A stretch of 64,000 bases of DNA from Lingula anatina (lineage: Eukaryota > Brachiopoda > Lingulata > Lingulida > Lingulidae), in assembly GCF_001039355.2 (NCBI RefSeq), contig NW_019773959.1:399196-463195 (forward strand), written 5' to 3'. Within the stretch, counting starts at the first letter, position 1. Each line of letters begins with the position of its first letter. Under the pieces are notes generated by a model. The model was not told the DNA's origin, made no database searches, and saw only the letters and a list, made by a program, of their open reading frames with translations. The position numbers and the translations under genes are program-made. Shown here in pieces: positions 48,188-61,238 of the stretch.

Positions 48188-51100
48188 CTACGATGTGTAA
48201 CTTCGGCTGTGTAACCTGGAAGGCGCTCTGTAAAGATCATCATTTGTCAGGGACATGGTCATCACTGACACAGCGGGGGTATTGTGTGCAGGCGCAGGGC
48301 TGGGAACTGTAGGAGTAATTCCAGCATTTGTGCCTACCCTTGTAGAGTTACGGGACAAAAGATCGAATGTTAATTTGCGACGTCTACTCGGAATTCTAGG
48401 CTCCTTTGTCGAATAGACGGTGGGAGATCGTTCCACTTTCTGGAATGCTGGCGTTTCACTGCCAGAACGTCTCTGTTTCTTCTCTGTTTCGATCATGGAC
48501 ATTTGGGACATAGTATCAGTCGTTCTTTCTGTTTCTATCCCCTCTGCTTTGCTCTTGCTCCTTTTGTGCTTTTTCTGTCGTTTGCCAGATTCCTTTGGTT
48601 CTATTTCCCGAACTGGTGTCGTTGTAGGCAAGGTGAAACGTGTTGTAGGAGCCCGAACGTCATTTAGATCTGGTTCTTCCGTGTCAAGGATTGACTTATG
48701 GTATTCTTTCAACTTTTTTCTCTTGCTGCTTGACTCTAATCTGTTCTAGTTTCTCCTTCCTGACTTGGTTTTTCATGCCTCTTGAAAGCTCGCTAAAATT
48801 TGTTGAAAATAATTTCGTTAATGCTAGCACCCGCTCAATAAATCAATTTATTTAACAGTAGGCCTAACAATGCCATTAAAAAGAATACAGCGATGAACAA
48901 TAACAAGAAATAAATCCCTCGTTTTATTACAGAAGTTCGATTTACAACCCGTCTCTTTTAAAAATGACTCCGAATACTGATGTTGTTAGATATCTACTTA
49001 CGCGGCGTTGACACCTCCTTGCTTTGACTCCGACACCAGAGCTAAGACCTCCTCCAAGTCACCTTTATACAGACCCATGTCAGCGTTCTGAAATAAGGTA
49101 TTCGACACTATACTTGGGCCTTAATTTTTTTCCTCGATTTTCGGATATTTTTCGATATTGAATCATGAACTTAATGGGAACTCCCGTCTACACCAGCGGG
49201 CCTGTACATGGCAGTCTGCGATATATTAACGATGGTAGGAGTTAAACGTATGTTTTGTAAAGCATATTCTCTCTCAGAAATATTTACAGCATGACGAAAA
49301 CGAAAAGTTCGCTTACAGAGTAATTGTTACCTTCTTCCAAATATGTGACTGCTTAATATGAGGCGCTATTAGTACATAGTAAATAGTTCATAGACTTTAC
49401 AAACTAAGCTATTCCTTGGGGTTGAAAGAGAGGTCTTTAAAGTGTAATTTTAAAACTATATAGAGCAAATACTAGAAAATTGTGTACGACGCAAAAAGGT
49501 TCTTTTGCGCAAAAATCACACGAGCGAATTTCAGAAAAGCTGTCAACTGTTTCCTGATAGACGAAGCAACTTACTTTGAGTCTCTGTCTGAACGACTCTT
49601 TGTTCATGTTGTACATTTTCTCCTTGTCCATACTTCGGAATAGCTCCAAAGGTCGCAGGTTCATGGACTGCATATGTGCAATCACCTTTCTCATTGGATC
49701 CACTGCGGCGTCTAAAATCGGAATAAAGCGCTGGGTATCAAACTTTTTAACGATCTAAAACTCAAAATTCAAAGCGCTTTCGAAAATAAATTTATTTCAC
49801 AATAACATTAACTTACATTTCTGCGTAACATTGTTAAAATCGACGGAAGGCCTATTGCATCAGATACATCATTACGGTGACTTTACACGTTTCAGTATAT
49901 TGGTCTTTGGTGTTAGACTGCTGATTTACTGATTTTGATGGGTGTGGTGTAAGAGTGCTACTTTGTGTTCGTTGCAACAGATAGCTGTTTGTTTTTCCGA
50001 AATATATCTCATCTTTCTTGAACGGCCAGTAGGCCTACAGGTAATAACAAGCTGCATGCAATGAATAGTTCTTAAAAGTGAAAATAGCCCTGTAATGAAT
50101 CTGACGTAGGATGTAAGTCCCACCAATCGTAAAATGGGCAAACCCATGCTAGGTCCTCTTATGCTTTGTCTAACTTAGCCTAGAAGACGCTCTTGGGTCC
50201 ATAGTATAGTCACATGGTCAAACTGAAGTGCTGCCACGTGTTTTTAAATGCCACGTGAGTGCATTTTAGCTACTTCTGAAGAATGCTTTACGAGTCCTTA
50301 CTCGGTTTCCGTCCTATAGCATCATGATTGGACACTGTTCCTCCGTGTGTGTATTTGAACTGCCTAGACTGCTGTATTGCACCAGCCATAAACTCGAATT
50401 CTCCCAAAACCGGAACGCCCTGAAAAAATGCCATGATTAGATGTCAGGGACTTTACTGTAATCATTTGATTGGTCCTAGCTCAAAACTGTGTATACCCTA
50501 GTCGCATAAAACATGCAGAAATCAGGGGTTTGGTGCGTAGATAATATTGAAAATAAAAAACAATACTTTATTTATCAATCTTTTTTTTTCAATAAAAAGT
50601 TTACTTACGCTCATATCCAATTCCTTTATTGCGCTGCACGTGCAGCTAACGCTCTCTATAATGTTTTGGGCCCCGTTTGTTGTCAGTGGATTCATTCCAA
50701 TCTGAAACGATGAGGGCGACATTGCAAACCAATTCATTTTTGTCGTGATGTCTAGAGAACGCTGCTATAAACACTCCTAAAGGTTTTACAGTATAATCGT
50801 TCTTGCACTTTTTATTTATTTATTTATCTTTACCAAAAGGAAATTTCATTAATTTTCTCAATTCACATTTCAAATTGCCAGGTCAAAAGTAAAACATTGG
50901 AAGTATTGTAAGTCGATCATGCAAGTCTTTCTTTCGAACCTTGAGCACTTCGAGTGTTGAATTTCGCCGCAGACCGTTCGCAATGAATTCCGCTGCACGG
51001 TGTGAGATGCGATTGTTGCTGATATTTAGTTCCTTCAGCCAGCGGTTTCTCTTTAGGACTTGCCCTAAGGCAAGAGAGCCTTCGTACCCGAGACCGTTCC

Positions 51101-53878
51101 ATGATAAATCCAAGTAAACCAAAGTCTTATTTTTCTGCAATGGATTTTATGAATTACAAAATTATAGATAAATAAATATATATATAGAAATAAAACAAAA
51201 TAAAGTAAAATTAAATACAACTAAACACCGCGATCCTAATGTTTTTTATTTATTTATATTTATTTTATTTATTTATTTATTTTTTTGGAGGGGGGAGGGG
51301 TATTATGAAAGTCGATTTTTCTCAGATTAAGCAAGTCTGAAGATAAGATGTGGCATTCAGAAATAAATATGTATGTTGGAAATAAGGTTTACTTTGTACG
51401 CCAGTAATCCAAGACAAATACTTCTGGCCGAGCCAAATAAAAATCATTTAACTGTAAAAAGATAAATCGAAATGCCTACTACATTAAGAAAAAAATTTAA
51501 TGATTTTGCGATACATATACTATCTATAAATTAGTTCCAGGAGAACATTCTAGATACAAGAATGGTTCTGTTTCCCAGACCCGATACTTACTTGTAACGC
51601 TCTGCAAATAGACACTGCTCCTCTGCGGCGGATATGGTTCCAACTAAGATTGAGCCGCTCGATCGATCGATTCTCTCCTGATGATAAAATGGATCACATT
51701 AATATTAGAACGACATGAAAACCGATCAATAAATACAAAATGTACTTCTCAAAAGCACCACGTCAAACTATTGACTGTATGCCATAATCAAATGTAGTTG
51801 ATATTACCGCTTGCTATCATCTGAATTCTTGGGTGGCCTTACCAAGAGCTTTCCCAATGTACTGTGCCCCCTTTTCCTGGAAGTGATTGTTACTGAGGTC
51901 CAGCTCGGTGATCTGGTCATTACCCTGCGTGACGTACAAACAATCCGTTTATTAGGCTCATTAATTACGATAGGTAAACACTGATTATTTGTATTAAGCT
52001 ATACAAAATCGATTTGTTGACTTTACTTGACAATATTGTTACCCGCGCATTGATTTCCTGTTACAACAACAGCAACCCGCCACATGGAGTTTATAATAAA
52101 TCACTTCAAATTAGCTATAAGCGATGGGACTATGACATCCTTACCTCTATCCCTAGTGCGAAGTACTTGGCATCTTCTTCTGTAAAGTTGTTATCTGTAA
52201 TAATGAAATTGATATAAGGCTTTGCGGTTTTTTATTAACCTCGATATTATTTGACGTATATAATAATGAATTCGAAACTGATATAAGGCTTTGCGGGTTT
52301 TATTAGGCCCGATATTATTTGGCGTATATTTTTACACCCTCGTACATAAGTCAGAATTCATTCAGTTAACATAAAACCATTCCATTTTCTTATAAAGAAA
52401 CAATGTCTATTCTCTTTACTCGACTTTTTCGTAACCCCCTCCCTCCCCTCCCCCTCTGTCTCTTTCTCTCTCAACTAGCGATTGTCTTACCTGACAGATT
52501 CAGGTGTTTGATCTCCATATTCCGTTTCATCACCTCTGATAATGGGACAGAGGCACGGATGGTAGGGTGTGCAGCTCCCATGTTATTCTTGGCCAGATTC
52601 TGATGGCAGGCAGACAAAAAAATGAAGACATTATTGTTGCGTTGTCTTAAACATTAGATAGTGCTTCATTTCAAACATACGAAAAGCAATAAAACGGTAA
52701 CATCGTTTAGATGGTAAGTTGGTAACTTTATAATTTTGGAATCCTCTCTAACAAGAACCGGTTTCTTAGGGAAATTACAATAGCGAAATCATAAATAAAT
52801 GAAAAAAAATAGCACTCAACTGGTAGTACTACAACTCCGTACTCACCACATGTGTGATAAACTGGTTGTAGACCAACACCTGGGACATTACTAACGCACC
52901 AGGTGCTTCAAGTTTGTTGCCTTCCAAATCTAAATGGACTATTGTGGTGTTTATCTAAAAAATGAGAACAATATGGCATATATATGTTTTAGGTTTCAAT
53001 TAGACATCTTTTACACTCTAAATTCTTATTAGAGGGGCTACTAAATGTCAATTTATATTGTAATAACATTCAAAAAGCAGAATAGCATCAATTAGACGCC
53101 ATTATTTTATACTCTGCACTCTTAGGAGAGTAGAAGTGCCACTATGTAATTTTTTTTTAGTAATAATGGCCACGGGCTATATAACTTCTCCTTTACTTTC
53201 TAATCTTGCTGATTTAAATCAAGTAGTTGACACTGTCATGTTAACATACAGTTATCTTCTGTGTTAAACAGATTGAAAAAAAAAAAAAAGAAACGGGGAC
53301 CTACATCGTTCTGTTTCGACAACCAGAAAAATCGAATGAGCATTTTACTACATATTCTATGATGAATAAAATTTGCGATTTACCTCGAAATGTAAGAATC
53401 ATTGAGATTCATAATGCAAAAAAATAATACCTCTAGTGCTGCGGCGAGGGCTTCGGCGGCCTCAATTCCCATAGCTCGGTGTCGTAATTTCATTATATCT
53501 TTATTGAGGTACTTCAGTATTGCCGTCATGGGAATTAGCTGTCGCTTGCGACACTCAGAACGGTAGATGTTAGCGCCAATGCTATTCTCCTCTACCACCG
53601 GGGCCACGGCTATGAAAAATGGAAACAAAAATTAATTTTTTGAAATAGTGTGTGTGTGTGTGTGTGTGACAGTCAGTTAGAGAGAAATAGAGAGAGGGGA
53701 AGAGAGAAAAAAGAGAGAAAAAGAGAAAAAATGTCTGATTAATATCAGAACTTAAGAATTTACTTTTTATTTCAAGATCGACATCCTCAAGATCCGTGTC
53801 ATATTTGTCGCTGTCGTAGAAGGAGTTGGTCGCATTACGCTCTAGATGTGGGACGCTTTCCAAAGCAGGAGCCGCCAT
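48188..53878 (-). CDS. Leucine-rich-repeat protein, LRRC74-like, with degenerate EF-hand-like region; probable frameshift near the end
   Basis: Minus-strand exons: 53878-53764, 53609-53431, 52954-52847, 52599-52491, 52194-52145, 51924-51843, 51677-51592, 51134-50940, 50701-50609, 50419-50302, 49711-49575, 49087-49002, and a last exon from 48792. All joins are in phase. Residues 1-98 form an acidic lead and a helical segment ending HRAMGIEAAEALAAALE. From about 99 to 345 run ribonuclease-inhibitor-type LRRs of about 28 residues (HLDLEGNKLEAPGA, ELDLSNNHFQEKGA, YLDLSWNGLGYEGS). Residues 380-450 look like a degenerate EF-hand pair (LFRSMDKEKMYNMNKESF). This layout resembles LRRC74A/B. As read, the frame stops at 48696 (484 aa). 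One base fewer in the six-T run at 48714-48719 would continue into a Lys/Ser/Thr-rich tail to 48188 (about 653 aa). Probably an intracellular scaffold; the exact role is unknown. Confidence 0.82.
52203..52331. repeat. Diverged direct tandem repeat of about 69 bp in LRR-gene intron
   Basis: GATATAAGGCTTTGCGG at 52211 recurs at 52280, and both are followed by a similar CGATATTATTTG(A/G)CGTATAT block. It lies just upstream (minus sense) of the exon 52194-52145. Confidence 0.75.
53648..53668. repeat. (TG)n microsatellite in LRR-gene intron 1
   Basis: About ten TG units between the first two exons of the minus-strand LRR gene. Confidence 0.9.
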
Positions 53879-54514
53879 TTTGCACCTAATAAAGATACAA
53901 ATAAATTGAAAAAAGAAGATAAATTCTATTTATACAATCTTACGGTATCCGTAAAAATTGTAAAAATAAATACGTTAACTCCTCTTTCTGAATCTTGCTA
54001 CTTGAAGCATTTCTTCAAGAACACAGACAGCGACAAAAACCTACTCTTCGTTGCGTGAAACTCTTTTGTAAAAAGTCTTTAAGATAACGGATCTTTATAT
54101 TAGATGTCACATGACAAGACAATATCTGATTTGCATAGTGTCTAAAAAGGATATAACTAATGAAATACTTAAAAGTTTTGTCCACATACCTCCGACCTGC
54201 TGTGAAATCGCCGCCTAAGTAAACTGGAAGTTGTTTTCATAGTGTGGCAACAGTGAATGCCGTCGCCCCTTCTGATTATTCAATATCATCCGAATTTACA
54301 ATTCGGACCTACATTCCGATATCGGACATCGATATTCCTTCACAAATCTATTTCGGTCTTAAATCGGAAATCGAAAAACCCACAGTAGTTGGAAATTTAG
54401 TTCCAATGTATTCGACGTTTAGCGACGTAGGTTATAGAGTTAGTTATATACATGTCGCAGTTACAATTTACGTTGACTGATAAAAAAACTCTCAAGCATA
54501 AAGATAACGATACG

Positions 54515-54554
<40 letters not shown>

Positions 54555-55590
54555 TGCGATGGGGATGGGGGTGGTGAGGGAGACGTAGGCCTACCGACGT
54601 TCAACAAAGTTCAGTTTAAATATTTTATAATTAATATTACTTAGATATGGCATACATAAAGTATGCAAAATTCTTAAGTTGCAATAGATAAATATTTTTA
54701 AAAAATCCACAAAGATATGAGATCATGCCCGGGGCTTATGATGAATTTTTGAGACGACAGAAACTGAAAAAGAAAAAATAATTGCAAAATTTAGGTACAA
54801 TAGTTTGAATAAAAGATGAAGGTGGGGTTGAAATCGGGCATTAGAAATATATAAGAGTGCGATCAAATTTGGTTTCATAGAGCATTTGGTGCCGCTAACG
54901 CCCATATTCCTTTATGCCTACATAATAGCATTTTACATAGTTACCATTGTGAATGAAGTATATGAGCTGTTGTGCTGGTACCAGGGATGCCTTAACTGAA
55001 ACGACGCAAATAAAAAAGAATAAAAGATCTGTCACAGCGGTCTTTTGTAAAGGTCTTTATTGAGAAAAAAGACCCCAGAAGCTGATGTAACATGATGACT
55101 GCAACGCACTGGAAAACATCTAAATTCAATTAATAGATTTTGATTCGAGATATATTATGACAATGAAAAATAAACTGCATTCTTACAGTATGTCTACATT
55201 GGTCTGTTTTTTTGGGCGTTGTTCAAATAGTGGTAGTTAAAAAGTAACAAGATCTATATTTAATTTTATCAATACTTACATCTTTCTACAATTGACCGTT
55301 TTGTATTCTAAGCAATAATATTTTTGATTACCAACTTTGTAACGTAACATAAAAAGTCTAGAACATCATTTCATTTAAAAAGTATTTTAGATAAATCGCC
55401 CTTCATTTCCCTTTTCAAGCGTGCTTATGTATTGTTCTGAAAAAAGAAGAGAAAGAAGCCCAGAAAATCGTCTTGGCTACCTGAATTTGAGGAGTCAATA
55501 AAGAAAAAAAAGAAAGGACAAATGAAGTTATCCTCAATGTGCTAAGACTGAGCAGGGCTCGAGTCCCATATGCTCTGTTTTCATGTGTTA
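53879..55590. other. Upstream region of the LRR gene; no other gene seen
   Basis: AT-rich sequence with a (GA)n run at about 54519-54546, followed by a G-rich patch. An open + frame at 54244-54480 has no ATG at its start and no recognisable pattern, so it is not annotated. The LRR-gene promoter should lie within the first few hundred bases, but no core element is obvious. Confidence 0.35.
54519..54546. repeat. (GA)n microsatellite
   Basis: About 14 GA units followed by a G-rich stretch. Confidence 0.9.
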
Positions 55591-55878
55591 TTTTTATTAG
55601 TTCGTGCTGGATCTCTCAGATGTCGCCACTTACCGCCAGGGAATCCCGCGAGAATTTCGAACGAGATGTATGCGCCGCAACCTTGCGCAGTGGTGCGGTA
55701 GAGTAAGCTAGCCTGATAGATTCGTTGTGAACTTTTCACTTCAACAAGGATTTACAGACGATGCGAATTACAAAAGCAATGAAACAATGACAGGCATATC
55801 TGCTGATGTACATTTGACATATATGTACCCAATATTAGCTGAATTATGCTCTTGATCTGGATTTGACAAACTTTAAAG
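55591..55878 (+). promoter_or_regulatory. Possible promoter and non-coding first exon of a + strand gene
   Basis: A locally CpG- and GC-rich stretch (about 55615-55740) stands out from AT-rich flanks. It is followed by a candidate donor TTTAAAG|GTAAGC after 55878. No coding exon is found downstream within the window. If real, the gene has a long first intron and its coding exons lie to the right of 64000. This is inference from composition and one splice site. Confidence 0.25.
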
Positions 55879-58800
55879 GTAAGCAGGCTCACTTGACAAC
55901 AACCACGCCAACTGGCTCCCCGTTTAGATGGTAGGGTAAGCTCTAAACGTCTGGTTCATACTTATCTTTATTGTCTGATGCAGGGCTGTCAAAATTAATA
56001 CTATCCCATTTTAGCATCATAACATCATTAAGTTATTCTAAAGATAAAACTACATTAGGCATAATGGCTTAAAACAGAAGCGGTATATTTGCACTTTTAC
56101 TGGTACAGAGGCAGAGTCTAATTTTCAAATGAAATTTGTAGTGTGTAAAAAAACATAAAAATAAAAAATAATTCAATGATTTAATAAAATTAAGAAAATA
56201 AAAAATACCGAAAATGTGGATATTTATGCCATGTGTTTAAATGAAAATGTATTATTTTCATTCATATTTATGGCAGGTAAGCCCTGAGCAAAATGCATAA
56301 ATGCACCCATTCCAGCTCCTGAGAATTAGAATAAGCAAAGGATCTGTGCTGAAACTACAGGTTAAATTCAGCTTTCAATGCATGATGTTATTCCATATAC
56401 AAATGTAGTTAATTTACCACTAAATTATTGTGGTGTTGTGAATGCTAAATCTACCAGTAAGTAATGATATTTGAACACATTTAGATTAAGTAAAATAGAG
56501 CAATCAAGCATCTTAAAACAAATGCCTTGTGACATAAAATAACTGGATATAATTTTTGACAGATCCAGTAAATGCATTTAACAACATGCATGCATGATTA
56601 AGTGTAAAATATCACTGGTTTTCTCTGTAAATGCTTCTTTGGTGAGGGGAGTTTACAAATTGAATCATGTCAAAAGGTTTAAGCCTATGAGTATCTTTTA
56701 AAGGTTATCACCCAGAGTAGAGAGTGAGTCAAAACAAGACCCTAAGGATAAGGTCAGGGCCTCCCTTTACCTTTCCATACCTTAAAGCAACATAAATTGA
56801 TAAACCCATTGCTCCTTGCTGTCCTTGGCTAAAATCAATAGCATTATGGCAGCAGACATTGATTATTATTGTAAAATGTTTATAACATCAATCATTTCTC
56901 AATAATGAAAATATGAAGGGCATGTACCTTTGATTAGGCTTAGATCTAACCAGAATATTAGCATGTGTGTTATAGTCAATTGTCTTTCAAGAATAATTTT
57001 TAGCTTTTAAGTTGTAAAAGAATTGGAAAGCAAGCTTTCATCTTGTTCACGATCTATATTCAATTATCTGATAGAAAGCCTAGTGGAGGCAAAATCACAC
57101 GAATGTGTATCAGGGGAAGGTAAGATATTGGTACCTCATTAATGACATGTTTATCAATACTTTTAAGTTACATGTATGTCTTTATTCTGCTGATTTATGA
57201 TGTAATGTCATTGATTACAAATAGACTACTGCTGTTAATTATCTTTTCAAAACACTACTTATTTAGATTAAAGAAAAAACATATGAGGTAAGAATTATCA
57301 CATTCACAATGCATTTATATCTTGTTGTATTATTTACTGTTAACTCCCTTTAAAATATACCTCTGTATACACACATGGGTAAACCAGCTATTGCATTAAG
57401 TCATGTGGATACAGGTTTTGTATTTCTTCCCTAAGTGACTGCCTGTGTCACACAGTATAAAGTTCCTGTTCAAAGTCCTGTTACAGTTATGAAGGCAACA
57501 TTCCTTCTGGTATCATAGAAACTGGAAATCCCTTTGTAACCCTGGTTTATTCACTTAAGCTTCTTGCACACCAAGCTTATAGCGCGATCCTGGTTCACTA
57601 GCCATGGAACATGGTTATATTTGAGAAGGCAATTTATGTGGTCTCACCTCTCATTCATTCATTGCTACTGTCAGTTTTAAGTTCCCACATTAAGTGGTGG
57701 AGAGAAAAATGGCAAAATGAGAATGTAATTTGTAGGTGAAGAGGTGGGTGACAGAAAAATTACCAGCTTTTGCCATAACATCTAGACTTATGGTGGTGCT
57801 TTTGTGATAAGGAAAATTGTTCTTGTATAAGAACAAGTGTGTTTTTTCATGTTTAGAAATTGATACATTTATTGCCATGGTTAAATTTGACACTTTTAGT
57901 CAGGATCTTTGTGCCTGCATAAAGGAATATATGTTGTTGCCAACACCAATTACAGAAAGGCACTACTTGGCACTTTGAGGAGCAACCGTAGTCTTTACTT
58001 TGTAAGTACTACAATTGTTATGATAAAGATGCAACATTGAGTGAGAAAACCTGCTTCAGAGGTGGATGTAGAAGCACAAGTTTATCTTGTTAACGAGTTA
58101 ATATATTTCCAAGTCTGTGTTCTCAGTCAAGCGGGTCAGTTGACGTAAAAGCCTGTTGTTGTAGTTTGTTTGCCCCTTCCAGGTAGGCAGGAGGAGGTTG
58201 TTTATGCAATACAGCCCTCTTTTCTTCTTGCTTACAGCACCACTGTTTGATCACAATATTGGTAGGCCCAAGCAATTGCACAAAAGCTTCCATTCCATTA
58301 TGTGGCGCTGTTGATGTAAAGTGAAGGTTGATCTACACCTGACCCTGTATAGGGCTCCTATGCTACAGCAGTTAGTTCAATTGGGGTCTTTCTATGTTGC
58401 TTTTTAAAAAGGGATGTATTTTTATTACCCAACTACATAAAGTCAATGAACCCACAGCTGGAGTTTCTGCTTGAGGCAGAACCAATCTATACTACTTTCG
58501 TAGAACTTGTTAAATGAGTTATTGATGATGGTCATCATGTGTAATTACTATGTTTTGTTGAATTGCCTGTTTCTATTGATTCTTAACCTCCTTGTTTTTG
58601 TTAAAATAGGTGTCTAGACAATGTCCTCAAAAGGAGATTGCAGAATAAGTTCAATCATACTTAACACATAATAGTTAGTGTAGTACTATTGGTATGATAT
58701 GTTGACATGTGGATTGTAATAACTAATCCTAGCCATGTATGTTGACAACCTGCCCTTTTGGTGATCAGAAAGTACTTCAACTATACTTTTTTATTTACTT

Positions 58801-60205
58801 TATGAGTGTGACAACCACTTAAATTGGTTCAACTCAATATATGTCTATGCACAGTTTTAGGCAAATATAAATAAAGTGGGTAAAAAAAATCAGTGTCTTA
58901 TATGTTATAACATTTTCAATGCTGCGTTTTCTAGTGATGGTATATGGGATCTACGGCCTCAAATAGGATTAACTAAATCAAAAAAAAAAGTAAATAGAAG
59001 TGTCACAGTGTAGTTTGAAAATCAAACTAGCTAAAGTATGATAGACTTCCAATTACCAAATTTGACCTCTTCTGTCTTTCAACATTCTGTGTTTAACCTA
59101 AAAAAAGTGTTACAGTGACCAGAGCATAACATCATGCACAACCCTGCAATTTGTTGTAAAAAAAGTGCCTGTGGTGTGATTTCTTGGCACATGAAGCATG
59201 TTAGGTGCATTAAACCATTCACAAATGTCTGCAGTTGTGGTAGGAACCACGTTCAATTTCCTGACTAGGTCCAACGCTGACAGGCCGTGTTCATGCAGTC
59301 AGCATTAACTGGAGACAAATCTGACGTGTGGAATCCGATAAAAGCGCAGAATTAAATTTGATTTTGATTCATGAAATTACATGGGCAGATTATGGTGGAG
59401 ATAGATGGATGTAGAATTAATAGTGTGTAACCTCAGACTGGCAGGTGTAGCAGTAACTGTATGAAATAGAGGGTCAGGGATACATGTACAAAAGAGACAC
59501 ATTTTCCAGATAACATTTTTTTACTTCTGTTGCTATAAATTCCAGCAGAATCAATGCATTTAATGCATAACAGGAACTTTTTTTAAAAAAGGCAACTGAC
59601 TGGAAGAACTTACACTGAGAGCTTCTCCTGTAAAGTAACACTTATAAAAATGTACTATTGATTAACTACATTGTACAACTGTGTTTATCAATAAAACATG
59701 CTTTGTTATGTATCCTCAAATCTTTGAAACAAAGAATGTAAATTTGCATAGAACTAACACTTGAAACATCAATTGGCATGTAAAGTACGTCAGGCTTCTG
59801 TAATGAATGTTTTTGAATATTTACAAATTAGTATCTTTTGAATAAATTTCTACCATGCTGTTTGTTTTCAGTCAAATCAGTCTAGGAGAGTAATTATTGT
59901 CAAGTTTTACTGTAAGGTGTGTACTTTTCTATACTTTTCTATTCATATTATGTGAAAACGGATAATTTTACTAGTTTTCCTTTACCTTCACTCTCTATTG
60001 CAAGCATTTTTTTCTTGTCATGGAAAGATGGATGCTTTCACCTTGAGTTTCGTAGGTCAATGGAACTTGTTTTTTGGTCTGAACTGTTTATAAGGATAGA
60101 TATATTCCATTGTTAGAAAAAAGTTGAACCAAAGGTTTATACCTATTTTAAGGGACTTTGAAATTAGGGTTTTTGGGGCAGCTGAATTTAAAGCACATAC
60201 AATTA
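55879..60205. other. About 4.3 kb with no gene recognised
   Basis: AT-rich DNA with only short, patternless open frames on both strands. It may be an intron of the putative + strand gene starting near 55.7 kb or simple intergenic DNA. No long inverted repeat or RNA gene was recognised. Confidence 0.4.
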
Positions 60206-61234
60206 TCAGAAGTTGTGAGCTTTAGCAGGTGACTGTGAATCTGGGGTTCCAGGAGGGGCAGTCAGAGGATATTGAGACTTGTATCTCCCCATGTACTGCT
60301 TGATAAGTAAATTTTCCTTCAATGGAACTTCACTGGTCACTCTGGATATCCCCTGAGTTTTACCTGGTTGACTCTTGGCTCTGTTGTCATCAATGTTACT
60401 AGTAGAGCCCTTGGCCTGTGGTAAATGTATAGGAGTACTTATGAAGACTGGGTTTTCTAGACTAGATTGCCAGTGTTCTTGTGAAATGTTGTAGCTTGGT
60501 TGTGATAATACAAACACAGAGCTTGGTGGCAGGTTTCTGTTATTAAAAGAAACCAATGAAGCCTTCTTTCTGCCTGTCTTTGAAGTATAATGTTTTGCTT
60601 TCCTTCCAGAATTAACAAGTTCATGTTTATATGGCACTTTTGTCTTAGTTTGCAAAATCTGAAGGGATCCCTGTAATTGAACTTGGTTTTGAAGTGAGAT
60701 ATCATGTTTTTGCTCATTCGAAGTTTGCCGTTTCCTCCATGATTTCCTTAGTTTTTCTCCTGTCAGAAGATTGTCATGTTTCTGTCTTATTTTCCTTTTG
60801 TGTTGCGCTTTTAAAGCACTGATGCCTGGAAGTGGTTTGTCATGATCTTGATGCAGTGATGTTAACGGGTTCACTTTGTCAAATATATACTTTTCATTTA
60901 TTTCTCTAACTGGCTGTGAGCACAGTGCTTGTAGCCACTTACCCTGTATAGAGCTGGCAGAAGAGGATCTCAGTTTTGGATATTGTGATAGGTGAGACAT
61001 TGTGGTGGGTGTGACATTGTGTGTTGCCTTCTGATCCAGTGACCACCCATTAGCCTGAAACGATGGTAAAACCAGCTTGCGTGGGGCAGCATGACAACTG
61101 GCTCCACCCTGATAGTCATGAGTGACCCTCAACTGATGTAACTTGCCTGACCTTGTCTGAGTATTGTTCCTAATTGTGCAGAGGTCTGTGCAGGTTGCAA
61201 CTGGCAACACAACAGGCTTCTTGTTTTTCTGCAT
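60206..61234 (-). CDS. Basic, low-complexity 342-aa ORF of unknown function (possibly a last exon)
   Basis: An uninterrupted minus-strand frame of 342 codons from the ATG at 61234, far longer than chance in this AT-rich DNA. The product is Lys/Arg-, Ser- and Gln-rich with no hydrophobic core, signal peptide or membrane segment. Basic patches such as KRKIRQKH, RKSWRKR and GRKKAS resemble nuclear-localisation or nucleic-acid-binding segments. It ends in a Pro-rich LTAPPGTPDSQSP stretch. I recognise no domain and expect it to be mostly disordered. An acceptor-like TTTTCACCAG lies directly upstream (61237-61238 in minus sense), so this may be the 3' exon of a longer gene whose upstream exons lie at higher coordinates. 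Real coding is likely but unproven. Confidence 0.55.
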   Translation of the reverse strand: MQKNKKPVVLPVATCTDLCTIRNNTQTRSGKLHQLRVTHDYQGGASCHAAPRKLVLPSFQANGWSLDQKATHNVTPTTMSHLSQYPKLRSSSASSIQGKWLQALCSQPVREINEKYIFDKVNPLTSLHQDHDKPLPGISALKAQHKRKIRQKHDNLLTGEKLRKSWRKRQTSNEQKHDISLQNQVQLQGSLQILQTKTKVPYKHELVNSGRKAKHYTSKTGRKKASLVSFNNRNLPPSSVFVLSQPSYNISQEHWQSSLENPVFISTPIHLPQAKGSTSNIDDNRAKSQPGKTQGISRVTSEVPLKENLLIKQYMGRYKSQYPLTAPPGTPDSQSPAKAHNF

Positions 61235-61238
61235 CACT

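Noticed and set aside
54244-54480. 78-codon + strand frame
   Set aside because: No ATG at its start, no homologous pattern, no splice partner, and the DNA has palindromic CGATATCG-like repeats that inflate the open frame.
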